A stretch of DNA of 47,687 nucleotides, from assembly GCA_033064195.1 (NCBI GenBank), contig JARBJD010000459.1:1-47687 (forward strand), given 5' to 3'. A program made the position numbers and the translations under genes. This stretch comes from Blattamonas nauphoetae. Its lineage: Eukaryota > Preaxostyla > Oxymonadida. The number at the start of each line of letters is the position of its first letter. Position 1 is the first letter of the stretch. The notes under the pieces are model-generated. The model searched no databases and was not told the DNA's origin. It saw nothing but the letters and a program-made list of their open reading frames with translations. This document shows positions 20,710 to 30,231 of this stretch, piece after piece.

Positions 20710-21039
20710 CTCTTGGATGAGGTTGTTGATGGTCTCATCAAGACTTCGAAGCCTCATGCTGAGAGTATCTGTTTGTGTTCGAATTGATTCTTCAATGTCT
20801 GAAAGTCTTTGATCAATCGATGATTCACCGTTGTTCTCTGTACTTGATTTCCTTAGTGCTATCTCACCTCTTATTTTTGTGATTCTGTATCCATCGATTC
20901 TGATTAACCTTTTCAGTTTCTGAGTTGTGTATTTATTCAGTTCTTCTCTGTTCTTTTCCAAATGTCTCTGAAAGTCATAGATGTTTTCAAAACATTTCTG
21001 TTCTGGATCAAACGGTTCTAAAATTTTCAGTGATGACAT
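20689..21039 (-). CDS. coiled-coil protein, left arm (116 aa)
   Basis: A short helical protein with heptad-like pattern in IDQRLSDIEESIRTQTDTL and SMRLRSLDETINNLIQEL at the C-terminus, and a helical FENIYDFQRHLEKNREELN part before it. No family recognised. It lies between ATPase and integrase in both arms and ends convergent with the ATPase gene. Confidence 0.6.
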   Translation of the reverse strand: MSSLKILEPFDPEQKCFENIYDFQRHLEKNREELNKYTTQKLKRLIRIDGYRITKIRGEIALRKSSTENNGESSIDQRLSDIEESIRTQTDTLSMRLRSLDETINNLIQELTDCSV

Positions 21040-21074
21040 TTCAATGGAATAAAAATATTTGAAACAGTTTAGAT

Positions 21075-21690
21075 TTAAACCAAATTGAACTCATGAATGA
21101 ACTCAGGAGTTAAATTGTCAATTGAGTCTGCATGGAACTTTGTGTGTTGGATTGGAACGTACACTATTTTTGGTAGACATGTGAGTCCATTCAGAAGTTT
21201 TGCCACCACATTTCCGTGTTTGTACTCAATGAACTGTCCAACAAATTGAAACTGTCTTCGCTTCTTCTGAAACTTGGCAACAGTCTTGTTCAAGTCAAGG
21301 TGAATCAACAGAATGTTTCCTGGTTTGTATCGCCGAAGCATTTGTGTTGTCTGTTGTCTTTGAATGTTCTTCAATTGTTCTTCACAACTGGAGATATACA
21401 GAGCTTCGATTTCACGATTGTTTTGTGCTTGCTGTGGAGTGAATTTGTTCCAGTACGCTCGATGTGGAGTCATGTTGTAGTATTCCACCATCTGATTCAT
21501 CATTGAATGATTTGCCATTTGTGTCGCATTATCTTGGAATCCATCTCTGATTGTTCTGATCACTCGATCAACAATTCGATTGTGATTTGTGAATGGTGAA
21601 CTTGTGAAATATGTGCTGACCTTTTGCTTTCAAAGAACTTTGCTTCTCCACTTGTCCATGCTGCTTCTCCATCACCTCTTGAGATGTTGC
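21075..21690 (-). pseudogene. Polinton-type integrase, left arm
   Basis: Retroviral-type (rve) integrase similarity: RTIRDGFQDNATQM after the core, MVEYYNMTPHRAYWNKFTP (the Y-N-T-H phrase typical of this family) and an SH3/chromo-like C-terminal part (FQFVGQFIEYKHGNVVAKLL). Such integrases insert Polintons into host DNA. It faces the right-arm integrase across the palindrome centre. The copy is broken; the inner limit is approximate. Confidence 0.7.
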
Positions 21691-22009
21691 TGATCCATCC
21701 TCGAAAATAAGGAGGGAACAAGGAGGTACTTGATGATTGATGATTTCAAAAATGAAAAAATACAAGATCTTTCAAAGATCCATTTGTCCAAAGACATCAC
21801 TGGAGATTCAGTAAGGACAAATTCTCCAGAAATGACTGACCTTCTTTTCCCAGTTTGGATCTTGGGAAATTGATTCATCTTATCAATCACCAACGGATTC
21901 AGATTTTCCCAATCATCAACGTCCTCGGATAAATCATGGAGCAAAGTCAAGACAGCAATCAATGATCTGATTAATCATCGTGGTGTTCATGTCAACAACA
22001 TTCGTGGTG
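21691..22009. other. single-copy spacer at the centre of the palindrome
   Basis: About 320 bp with no counterpart in the other arm. At its right edge it carries integrase-like coding (peptides NHRGVHVNN and RGDGEAAWTS). The two integrase ends face each other across it, so the junction of the two units falls inside or beside integrase sequence. Confidence 0.65.
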
Positions 22010-22556
22010 ATGGTGAAGCAGCATGGACAAGCAAAAGTTCTTTAGAGCAAAGGTCAGTACATATTTCACAAGCTCACCATTCACAAATCACAACAGAATT
22101 GTTGATCGAGTGATCAGAACAATCAGAGATGGATTCCAAGACAATGCAACACAAATGGCAAATCATTCATTGATGAATCAGATGGTGGAATATTACAACA
22201 TGACTCCTCATCGAGCGTACTGGAACAAGTTCACTCCACAGCAGGCGCAAAACAATCGTGAAATCGAAGCACTGTATATCTCCAGTTGTGAAGAACAATT
22301 AAAGAACATCCAAAGACAGCAGAAAACACAACTGCTTTGGCGATACAAACCAGGAAACATTCTGTTGATCCACCTTGACTTGAACAAAACTGTTGCCAAG
22401 TTTCAGAAGAAGCGAAGGCAGTTTCAATTTGTTGGACAATTCATTGAGTACAAACACGGAAATGTGGTTGCAAAACTGCTGAATGGACTCACATGTCTAC
22501 CAAAAACAGTGTACGTTCCAATCCAACACACCAAAGTTCCATGCAGACTCAATTGA
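21950..22556 (+). pseudogene. Polinton-type integrase, right arm
   Basis: Mirror copy of the left integrase. It begins in the single-copy spacer (NHRGVHVNN, RGDGEAAWTS) and ends after LLNGLTCLPKTVYVPIQHT. It keeps NHNRIVDRVIRTIRDGF and YYNMTPHRAYWNKF. Broken. Confidence 0.7.
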
Positions 22557-22635
22557 CAAGTTAACTCCTGAGTTCATTAGTGAGTTCAATTTGGTTTAAA
22601 TTAAAACTGTTTCGAATATTTTTATTTCAATTCAA

Positions 22636-22986
22636 ATGTCATCACTGAAAATTTTCGAACCGTTTGATCCTGAACAGAAATGTTTCGAAAACATCTATGA
22701 CTTTCAGAGACATTTGGAAAAGAACAGAGAAGAACTGAATAAATACACAACACAGAAACTGAACAGGTTAATCAGAATTGATGGATACAGAATCACAAAA
22801 ATAAGAGGTGAGATCGCACTAAGGAAATCATGTACAGAGAACAACGGTGAAGCCTCGATTGATCAAAGACTGTCAGACATTGAAGAATCAATAAGAACAC
22901 TGACAGATACTCTCAGCATGAGGCTTCGAAGTCTTGACGAGACCATCAACAACCTTATCCAAGACTTCACGGACAGTTCGGTTTAA
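22636..22986 (+). CDS. coiled-coil protein, right arm (116 aa)
   Basis: Right-arm copy of the coiled-coil protein, differing at a few positions (for example KIFEPFDPE versus KILEPFDPE). An A/T motif ending TTCAATTCAA stands before the ATG. Its 3' end runs well into the convergent ATPase gene. Confidence 0.6.
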   Translation: MSSLKIFEPFDPEQKCFENIYDFQRHLEKNREELNKYTTQKLNRLIRIDGYRITKIRGEIALRKSCTENNGEASIDQRLSDIEESIRTLTDTLSMRLRSLDETINNLIQDFTDSSV

Positions 22987-23847
22987 CCCTTCTTTGTTGA
23001 TCTCAGTCAGTGCTACTCCATCTGTATTGTATCGAAGAATGATTGCTTCACATTTCTGTTTTCGTTGATAGACATTCCAGAATTGTCGAATATCAATTGG
23101 TGAGTTCAACTGAGGATATACTCGACTGATTCGTTCTTTGTTGAATCCTCCAAAGATCCACATCGAATCAATGTTTGACTTCATGTCTGCTGACAAACTG
23201 AAGAGTTCATGCATTGTCAGAAAGAAAGTGAATTTCGGTTGTCGATTCTCCAACAATAGGTCCATCATTGTCATTCTATTTTTGGATGTTCTACGTTCCC
23301 CAAGAATTCTGCGACAGTCATCAAGAAGGATAATCGTTTGGAGATTCTTAACTGTGAAGTCATCAATGTGTAGAGCATCAAAGAGATCTTCTCGGCATTC
23401 ATCAGTAATTCTGTTCTGCCACTGGTTGTCTATAATTTCTTCATAAGCAGCTTTTGATTCAGATAGTTCCAACAGAAATGGAAGTGCATCATCATATTTG
23501 ACTTTCACATAAGGTACGTTCAGTATTGGTTTGAATTTGTCGAAGGTTGGATCAATGTTCTTATCAGTGACGAAGACAAACAAATGGAATAGTTCATTTC
23601 TGACCTGAACATTCTGGAGCTTGGCAACCTCTCGAAGAGCATTGAATGTTTTCCCACTTCCTCGGTTTCCAACAAGTACATTAACACTGTTGCGATTGAA
23701 ATTTAGGTCTGGATGAATCTGTGATTGCACTTCATGAGAAACATTCCTACTAGATGCTTCACTCAGTATTGCATTCACGTATGCTGTAAGAGAAGAGGGT
23801 TCCACCCTCCGCGAAACCAAAGGTTTTGTTGTTGAAGATCTTTTCAT
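22888..23847 (-). CDS. packaging ATPase, right arm (319 aa)
   Basis: Same protein as the left ATPase, with GNRGSGKT and IILLDD intact. The C-terminal tail is longer than in the left arm, giving a larger overlap with the coiled-coil gene. The upstream region shared with the divergent basic gene carries an ATTTTAATTAGAG motif related to class A. Confidence 0.85.
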   Translation of the reverse strand: MKRSSTTKPLVSRRVEPSSLTAYVNAILSEASSRNVSHEVQSQIHPDLNFNRNSVNVLVGNRGSGKTFNALREVAKLQNVQVRNELFHLFVFVTDKNIDPTFDKFKPILNVPYVKVKYDDALPFLLELSESKAAYEEIIDNQWQNRITDECREDLFDALHIDDFTVKNLQTIILLDDCRRILGERRTSKNRMTMMDLLLENRQPKFTFFLTMHELFSLSADMKSNIDSMWIFGGFNKERISRVYPQLNSPIDIRQFWNVYQRKQKCEAIILRYNTDGVALTEINKEGLNRTVREVLDKVVDGLVKTSKPHAESICQCSY

Positions 23848-23906
23848 TTATGATTTCTCTCTAATTAAAATATAGTTTTGGATTTTTTATTTTGTATGAA
23901 AACACA

Positions 23907-24860
23907 ATGTCGAAGATACAATACATTCCCGCAAAGAGAAAAGCACCAGCGAAGAAACCAAAATTGAGATATGAGCAGGGGACAATGGATGCAATGAAAA
24001 GAATCTATGCTGATGATGACATTCGCACCAAATTCAATTCTGCACTCAGTAGTGTTCCATCAGCTTTAGAATATATTGAAAGGACTGGACAAAATTGGGA
24101 AGTCAAAATGGAGAAGCATGGCAAAGTTCCTGATGTGATGGTCTACGACAAAGACAATGGAGATCTGGTAGCAGCGAATGGATTCATGCTTGCATCATAC
24201 AACAGTCGACCTGTGGTCGAGACATACTATTCAATGAATCCAACACCAGATATGCGAAGACAAACTCCGTACTCATCATTTCGTCAAGATCATGGAAGAA
24301 GAATCAAAGCTGCACACAACAACTTCCTCAAGACTGGAACATACGATTTACCAGGAAACTATCGTGAAGTCAACTACCAAGAAATGCAAGCACAACGGTC
24401 ACAACAACCTTATGCAATTATGAAGAAAGCTGTTGGTGAATTCATGAATGATACTTTGAAGGTGTATCGTGCAAGTCGCGAGACTCCAGCCGATCCTGGA
24501 AAAGGTGTGTTGGACAATATGGTTTTCAATTCCATTCAGTCAAAAATTGCATCAAAGATGTGGGATCAATGGCTTGAAGACTATGTTGAAGGTTTCATCA
24601 GTTCAAATCCAGATCATCAGAGAACGAAAGCAAGAAAGGCGTTTAAGGAACAGATTCATCCACAGTTTCTCGAAATCATTTCAAACACAGAAGATTTACA
24701 AACTTTCCTTGGTCGCTATTCAGCGAACGTCTCAACATTTGTGAACGAACAGACAACTGCAGCGTACCGAACAAGAACGGGAGATATCGGTCGATTCCAA
24801 ACAGGACATATGCCTGAATATACTCGATTCGCACACTTGGAGAAAGATATGAGTGATTAA
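23907..24860 (+). CDS. basic unknown virion-block protein, right arm
   Basis: Open through its full length here. The preferred start is the ATG at 23,907 (MSKIQYIPAKRKAPAKKPK), because a TTTTTTATTTTG motif lies just upstream and the left arm has the same beginning. Another ATG lies five codons upstream. The body and the RFAHLEKDMSD ending match the left arm. Function unknown; a core or nucleic-acid role is inferred from the basic N-terminus. Confidence 0.7.
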   Translation: MSKIQYIPAKRKAPAKKPKLRYEQGTMDAMKRIYADDDIRTKFNSALSSVPSALEYIERTGQNWEVKMEKHGKVPDVMVYDKDNGDLVAANGFMLASYNSRPVVETYYSMNPTPDMRRQTPYSSFRQDHGRRIKAAHNNFLKTGTYDLPGNYREVNYQEMQAQRSQQPYAIMKKAVGEFMNDTLKVYRASRETPADPGKGVLDNMVFNSIQSKIASKMWDQWLEDYVEGFISSNPDHQRTKARKAFKEQIHPQFLEIISNTEDLQTFLGRYSANVSTFVNEQTTAAYRTRTGDIGRFQTGHMPEYTRFAHLEKDMSD

Positions 24861-24897
24861 AAACATAAATATATATTTTTTATTTTTATAGAAAGTG

Positions 24898-25485
24898 ATG
24901 CAACCAATTCTAAGTTGTCAATTTACGAAACACACAAGTTCTTCTTCAGTACCAACGTCAATCACCAACAATGTCATCATCAAAAATAAAGGATCAACTT
25001 CTGGAAGATCTAAGCTCGAAGATCGCAATGAACAAGGTGCAAATGTTGAACTAGAGAATGTTCCAGGTACATACGATCCACCACCATTGGAGATTTATCC
25101 ATCCGCTCCAATCCAAAGTCGTTCAATACCACTGAGAGAATACACTTCCAACATTTCAGCATTCAAGGATCAACTATTGCTAGTGTACAAAAATGCATTC
25201 GCCTGTGAAAAGAAGCTACTGAATAACCTCATTGAACCATCAAAGAAACTGATCACAAACCAAAGTGATTTATGTGCACTGATTGCTACACTCACTGGAA
25301 TCAATGATGTTGTGATTGAACTGGATGATTTGTCTGACAAGTGCCTATGTCTCAATAAACTACCAATCTTTCGAACAATTTTCAAGATCCTTGTTGGAGG
25401 AAAAGATATGAGTATCGCCTACAATGAAGCATACAACACTATACTCAATTATGGAATTTCGCTAACGAAGGCAATACCGAGATAA
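24898..25485 (+). CDS. conserved unknown protein, right arm (195-196 aa)
   Basis: Right-arm copy of the Ser/Thr-rich plus helical four-cysteine protein. Two adjacent ATGs (24,895 and 24,898) are possible starts. A TTTTTTATTTTTATAG motif lies just upstream. Whole, with about ten replacements relative to the left copy. Confidence 0.65.
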   Translation: MQPILSCQFTKHTSSSSVPTSITNNVIIKNKGSTSGRSKLEDRNEQGANVELENVPGTYDPPPLEIYPSAPIQSRSIPLREYTSNISAFKDQLLLVYKNAFACEKKLLNNLIEPSKKLITNQSDLCALIATLTGINDVVIELDDLSDKCLCLNKLPIFRTIFKILVGGKDMSIAYNEAYNTILNYGISLTKAIPR

Positions 25486-25501
25486 AATAATAATGAATTG
25501 A

Positions 25502-25520
25502 ATTTTTTATTTTTCTATAA
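25502..25520 (+). promoter_or_regulatory. class B motif of right MAPG protein 1
   Basis: ATTTTTTATTTTTCTATAA immediately before the ATG at 25,521, identical in wording to the motif of capsid paralogue 1. Confidence 0.5.
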
Positions 25521-25835
25521 ATGGCACCAGGAAGTTTCAACAAACTCAAAAATATCGGCAAACAATTCTTTCAATTCATCAAACCTCTAGCTCCATCACT
25601 GCTTCAGGTTGGAGGTGGCTTACTCTCACAGACGAACAACAAGTTTGGACAAACAGCAGGAGGAATACTCAGCGGCTTAGGGGGAATGATGGATGTGTAC
25701 CAACAGAACAAGGCAATCAATCGAGCACCACAACAACAACAGATAATTGATTATGAACCACCACGAAATGCACGGTATTCAAACGATGACATGCCTCAAT
25801 CATCAAATTCCAAAATTCAATTCAAAGGATTATAA
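25521..25835 (+). CDS. MAPG minor virion-like protein 1, right arm (104 aa)
   Basis: Right-arm copy with one extra Gln in its Gln-rich part. The MAPG leader, glycine-rich hydrophobic centre and SNSKIQFKGL ending are conserved. Whole. Confidence 0.65.
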   Translation: MAPGSFNKLKNIGKQFFQFIKPLAPSLLQVGGGLLSQTNNKFGQTAGGILSGLGGMMDVYQQNKAINRAPQQQQIIDYEPPRNARYSNDDMPQSSNSKIQFKGL

Positions 25836-25851
25836 TTTGTTTGTGTTCAAG

Positions 25852-25869
25852 TTTTTTATTTTTACATAA
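25852..25869 (+). promoter_or_regulatory. class B motif of right MAPG protein 2
   Basis: TTTTTTATTTTTACATAA immediately before the ATG at 25,870. Confidence 0.5.
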
Positions 25870-26172
25870 ATGGCACCAGGTTGGTTATCAAAATTCGCAG
25901 CAGTTGGCAAAAACATACTCAGAGTTGGAGCTCCATTTCTGAATCTCATTCCCTTCGTTGGACCATTGATTTCGAAGGTAGCACAGACAGGTGTTGAAAT
26001 GATACCAGATGTGAAATCGGATCAACAAATCCATGCTGAAAAGATTGCTCAGTATGAGCAAGCAATGAATGAAGGAAACACAGCAGTTGCGAACAAGCTC
26101 AGAGGAGAAATACTGAAGCTAGAAGAAAAGCTGAAGCCGAAAGCGAAGAAGAAGAAACTGAAAAAGAAATAA
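25870..26172 (+). CDS. MAPG minor virion-like protein 2, right arm (100 aa)
   Basis: Right-arm copy, nearly identical to the left, with the amphipathic start, hydrophobic PFVGPLISKV segment and lysine-rich tail. Whole. Confidence 0.65.
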   Translation: MAPGWLSKFAAVGKNILRVGAPFLNLIPFVGPLISKVAQTGVEMIPDVKSDQQIHAEKIAQYEQAMNEGNTAVANKLRGEILKLEEKLKPKAKKKKLKKK

Positions 26173-26181
26173 GCAATATTG

Positions 26182-26200
26182 TTTTTTTATTTTTGATAAA
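26182..26200 (+). promoter_or_regulatory. class B motif of right capsid paralogue 2
   Basis: TTTTTTTATTTTTGATAAA immediately before the ATG at 26,201. Confidence 0.5.
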
Positions 26201-28057
26201 ATGAACTCGCATATAACACATCTGACAAACAAAAGAACTGGAGCTACATCATTGACTGGAAATACAACTGGATCAATCAAGTATACAAGAGATGATATTG
26301 GTCAAATACAGCAGCAACTCATGTCTGAACACCACATCAATTTCCTTCTGAACGATGGTGCACACAGTACTTCGATTCAGGAATTAAAACCATCAGAGAA
26401 TTCACGCTTCTACAAAGGACAAGAGATAATCATTCCACTGACTGGTAATCAAGACATTTGTCAAATCGATGATTCATTCATTACGTTCACAATGACTGCA
26501 AGGCTTAAAGTCAATAATTGGAAGGCATCTAGTAAGGTTGGATCGTACATGAATGAGAGGATATTCATATTCGTTGGACTCAAACATTCGGCATCAATCT
26601 TTCGTGACCTTACTGTTCTTCACAACAATCAGAGAATCATAAGTACAACAACCAATGACGTGTCAATGGAGTCTCACATCTACAATATGATCAAGCCAAA
26701 GAGTCAATTGGAGAATCGTAAACATTGTCACACACCTTGGCAGAATGCTTGGAATCACGATGAATCTGTTGCTGGTGTTTATATTCCACTTTCTGATTTC
26801 ACAACCACATCAGGAACTGGTGTATTTAAAGACTCAATTGATGTACCAATACGTGTGTCAATCAATCTGGAAGATCTTCTCATTTTCTCTGGAATGACTG
26901 ACTATCCTGCGTGTCTCTTTGGAGACTTGAAACTGAGTGTACACATGAATGAGGATGCGTTCGTTTGTTGTCCAGTTAATCCTGAACTCACTCTGAAGAA
27001 CACACTTTCATTAATCGTTACTGGGACTGCAGCAGCGCCTAAGATAAAAGCTTCAATTGCGGATTGTATTCAACATCGTCCATATTTCTTAAACAATCTC
27101 GTAACCTCATGCACAAAGAACTTCGTTCAAATTGGCCAATCATTTCTTCAACCAACAGTCACGAAAGACATCGTGTATTCATCAGCTGGTACTGTTACGA
27201 CAGAACCAGAATATGTGGATCAGTATATTTCTCTGAACATCACCGAGTATCAAATTGATGATGTGTATTGCATGAGCTCTGGATACAATATGAAAGAAAT
27301 TGCGAAAGAGAATCTCAAGAAGATGTATCAGGATCGTCCAGGAACTATTCCAGCAGAAAAGATATCGTTCTATCCATTTCAGAAGACACCAACTGAAACA
27401 GGCATTAATTGCACTCAACAAATGGTGGTTGTTAATGCCAAGGATATAATGCTCCTCTTCCGTCACTACGACAATGAAGTCACTTGTTTCCACAATCCAA
27501 TGCAGAAGGATATCCAAGTGAATCTACTCGACAAATACTATCCAGATCAACCGACAACAACTATTGGAGCTCGCTTCTATCAATTTGCATTATCAACTCT
27601 CAATCTTGATTCATATCTAGCTGTTCCTGATGACTTGGAGCGATCATTAACAGATTCTCTCGTTGTAGAGAAACTCACTGGTGATCAGAATTATCCAAAT
27701 GAATCAATGACAAGAGTGCGACCGATTCATGACAACACTGACTTCCTGATGTGCTTTTCAACACAGAGAAGTGGGTGTCCAACGAACTGTAATGATTCCA
27801 TCAGTTCCAAAGGAAACGTTCCTGTCACTTTGAGATCATATCCCATTTATCAAGGTAAGCTTGACACATACTATAATGTTTACAATCCAAGTCAAAGTGG
27901 TGGTGATATGACAACATTTACTCATCCTCCAGCACCGATTCTAGCAACTACAGCAACAACGTGGTGGGTATTACGATACATGAATGGCAAACCGAAAGTG
28001 GAGTACTATCCAAATCACACATTAAAAGCGTTGCACAAAGATTTAGGAATCTTGTAG
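26201..28057 (+). CDS. major-capsid-like protein, paralogue 2, right arm (618 aa)
   Basis: Matches the left 627-aa protein closely at both ends and in the KHCHTPWQNAWNHDESVAG block. Residues around 275-355 and the loop before HPPAPILATT are clearly different in sequence and length. The pattern fits a conserved fold with exposed, fast-changing loops. Whole. Confidence 0.65.
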   Translation: MNSHITHLTNKRTGATSLTGNTTGSIKYTRDDIGQIQQQLMSEHHINFLLNDGAHSTSIQELKPSENSRFYKGQEIIIPLTGNQDICQIDDSFITFTMTARLKVNNWKASSKVGSYMNERIFIFVGLKHSASIFRDLTVLHNNQRIISTTTNDVSMESHIYNMIKPKSQLENRKHCHTPWQNAWNHDESVAGVYIPLSDFTTTSGTGVFKDSIDVPIRVSINLEDLLIFSGMTDYPACLFGDLKLSVHMNEDAFVCCPVNPELTLKNTLSLIVTGTAAAPKIKASIADCIQHRPYFLNNLVTSCTKNFVQIGQSFLQPTVTKDIVYSSAGTVTTEPEYVDQYISLNITEYQIDDVYCMSSGYNMKEIAKENLKKMYQDRPGTIPAEKISFYPFQKTPTETGINCTQQMVVVNAKDIMLLFRHYDNEVTCFHNPMQKDIQVNLLDKYYPDQPTTTIGARFYQFALSTLNLDSYLAVPDDLERSLTDSLVVEKLTGDQNYPNESMTRVRPIHDNTDFLMCFSTQRSGCPTNCNDSISSKGNVPVTLRSYPIYQGKLDTYYNVYNPSQSGGDMTTFTHPPAPILATTATTWWVLRYMNGKPKVEYYPNHTLKALHKDLGIL

Positions 28058-28090
28058 AGACAAAACTGTAAAAGAAAATTATGATATTGG

Positions 28091-28109
28091 ATTTTTTATT
28101 TTTCTATAA
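28091..28109 (+). promoter_or_regulatory. class B (late-type) motif of right capsid paralogue 1
   Basis: ATTTTTTATTTTTCTATAA abuts the ATG. The pattern TTTTTTATTTTT-N-TA(T/C)A(A)A touching the start codon recurs before the capsid-like and MAPG genes in both arms (15,515-15,532; 17,445-17,462; 17,776-17,793; 18,122-18,139 on the minus strand in the left arm). It resembles the TAAATG late promoters of some cytoplasmic DNA viruses; that comparison is inference. Confidence 0.5.
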
Positions 28110-29789
28110 ATGAGAAGTATCAGAGCAAATCAATCAAAACCGACATCGACATTAATTGAGCAAATCGAAGTTCAATCTTACTTGCCGAAACAATGGGATT
28201 CAGAGCCACACATTTATTCGATTCAGGAAGTGCATCCAACAAATCCTCCAATGCCATGCAGAATCGGAGATGAGATTGAAGTTCCACTGTGCTATGATGG
28301 TCATGACGTGACTGAGTTTTCGAAGAGTCATTTGCGAATCGATCTCACGATTACTGTTCCGTATGAGCAACCGACAACAGACAGGAACTACTACCCTGGA
28401 ATGTACACAATGTTCTACGGATATAAGTCATCATCAGATGCAATTCGAGACATGAGACTAGTCGACAGTAAAGGAAACATCATTGACAATACACTTCAGA
28501 ATAATCATGTCCACGAATCATTTCTGTACCACACTTTCAAATCACATGAAGAGAAAAACAACATGAAGCATTGCTACAGTCTATTTGAAAATGTTCAGAG
28601 AATGGATCCGAGTGTTTGTGGATGTTACTTAGCTCCACCTGCTAATATTGCAACAATGTTCCCAATTACAATTCCACTCGTTATTCCATTTGTGAATTTA
28701 CTTCCACTGAGTACCTTTGATCAGTATCCAAATTCCATCTTTGGTAATGTACGTTTGAGATTTCATTTAACAACTGATTCACTTGTGTATTGTCCGATTC
28801 GAGTACCCACAGTCATTCGAAAAGCACTTGAACTGTACGTGGAGAAAGATCCAACAGGAAAATATACTACACACAAATCTCATCACGCACTATTGCAAGA
28901 TGGAGAATTCTCAAATGTGACTCAGGAATTCACACAAATTGGAAATCCAGTTTATCAATATTATACATATTCAGATCCAGATCCAAGTACTGGAATTGTG
29001 CATACTACAGTTAAATCAACCACTTCCACGGTTCTGAGTTCATCGGTGGACAAAGTCACTTCTATTTGCTATGGATATCAAATCACTGATGCCACAAAGC
29101 AATCCCTCTTCAACACGTATTCAAAGACATTATACGTCTTGAAAGCAGAAAGAATTGACACACAATCATTTCAATCATCTGCAAATGCAATGGGAGTGAG
29201 ATCAAACATCAGTATCAAACTCAACAATCTCATGAATCTTATGTGCTTATTCCCCGATCGACCAAATGAATGTACAGTCTTCAGAAATCCTCAATATGTT
29301 GGTCACTTCGAAATGCTAGGAAATAATTATCCCAATTTCCCAATGTCAACAAACTCACCAGAGTTCTATCAAATGATGATGGTAAACGGTGATTTCATTG
29401 GCTGTTCTGCAACACAAGAGTTTGAGAATTCCATTTGTGAACCTCGCTGTTACGTCTATAATTCAAAGGAGAGCAGGAAGCTGAGACCATCAACGGATGC
29501 AACTTCCTTCACATTCATGGTTCCAACAGATCGAAGTGAAATTGCTGGCGGAGAAGAAGGTATTTCGACAGCAGAATCAGTGAACATTGTCTTCAGAGGA
29601 ACCCCAATCAAACAAGGTGAACCTGATCCATATTTCACATCAACTCCAGAAGGTCCTCCTCCACCAATACTGGCATTACATCAAGCTACATACTGGTTGT
29701 TCTGGATTGAGAATGGACAACCACGAGTGCGATATGTCATTGATCGTAGACTCCAAGAAGCTTCTGAAGAAGTGAAGAGAGGATACTAA
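28110..29789 (+). CDS. major-capsid-like protein, paralogue 1, right arm (559 aa)
   Basis: Right-arm copy of paralogue 1. N-terminal QIEVQSYLPKQWDSEPH, the KHCYSLFENVQRMDPSVCG block and the C-terminal quarter are conserved. Loops near residues 88-105, 165-185, 225-310 and 430-450 differ from the left arm. Whole. Confidence 0.65.
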   Translation: MRSIRANQSKPTSTLIEQIEVQSYLPKQWDSEPHIYSIQEVHPTNPPMPCRIGDEIEVPLCYDGHDVTEFSKSHLRIDLTITVPYEQPTTDRNYYPGMYTMFYGYKSSSDAIRDMRLVDSKGNIIDNTLQNNHVHESFLYHTFKSHEEKNNMKHCYSLFENVQRMDPSVCGCYLAPPANIATMFPITIPLVIPFVNLLPLSTFDQYPNSIFGNVRLRFHLTTDSLVYCPIRVPTVIRKALELYVEKDPTGKYTTHKSHHALLQDGEFSNVTQEFTQIGNPVYQYYTYSDPDPSTGIVHTTVKSTTSTVLSSSVDKVTSICYGYQITDATKQSLFNTYSKTLYVLKAERIDTQSFQSSANAMGVRSNISIKLNNLMNLMCLFPDRPNECTVFRNPQYVGHFEMLGNNYPNFPMSTNSPEFYQMMMVNGDFIGCSATQEFENSICEPRCYVYNSKESRKLRPSTDATSFTFMVPTDRSEIAGGEEGISTAESVNIVFRGTPIKQGEPDPYFTSTPEGPPPPILALHQATYWLFWIENGQPRVRYVIDRRLQEASEEVKRGY

Positions 29790-29820
29790 ATTGAATATTT
29801 TATTTTTGTAGAAATCACAA

Positions 29821-30231
29821 ATGGTCAAACGTTACTTCTCAATTCAGAATTCTCACACTGCTCAACTCCCTCCTGATTTTACCAATTCAAGAAAACAAAA
29901 ATACATCTACTTTCTTGACTGCAAACTCATCCATGTGAAAGAAGAGATTAGTGATGCATCGACAGTCATTTCAAAAGATGTACCGCAGCACATAACAATC
30001 CATGGTGATTGGATCCAGACTGATGCATTCAATGATTCATATGTTGCTTTCTGCAATGAACAGATTGCGAAGCGAAAGAAGTGGGAATTAACTACTCGAC
30101 AATCTATTGTGAAGATCTGGTTCAAGGACAGTTCTGGTGAATCAATTGAGATGGAAACAACGGAAACAATCAATGGAAAAATAATAAAAGAGTATTATGA
30201 ATTTCTGGTTGATCTCATGTTGGAATACTAA
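29821..30231 (+). CDS. 136-aa conserved protein, right arm
   Basis: Almost identical to the left copy. It follows capsid paralogue 1 after about 30 bp containing an A/T motif, and its end overlaps the convergent fibre-like gene by 17 bp. Whole. Confidence 0.75.
   Translation: MVKRYFSIQNSHTAQLPPDFTNSRKQKYIYFLDCKLIHVKEEISDASTVISKDVPQHITIHGDWIQTDAFNDSYVAFCNEQIAKRKKWELTTRQSIVKIWFKDSSGESIEMETTETINGKIIKEYYEFLVDLMLEY

Larger units (their letters stand above)
9708..21690 (+). repeat. left arm of the large inverted repeat
   Basis: About 12 kb, matching the right arm in reverse orientation. Gene order from the outside inward is the same in both arms. Similarity ranges from near identity (136-aa gene) to strongly divergent patches inside the capsid-like genes. 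The inner limit is estimated from the integrase similarity and is good to a few tens of bases. Confidence 0.85.
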
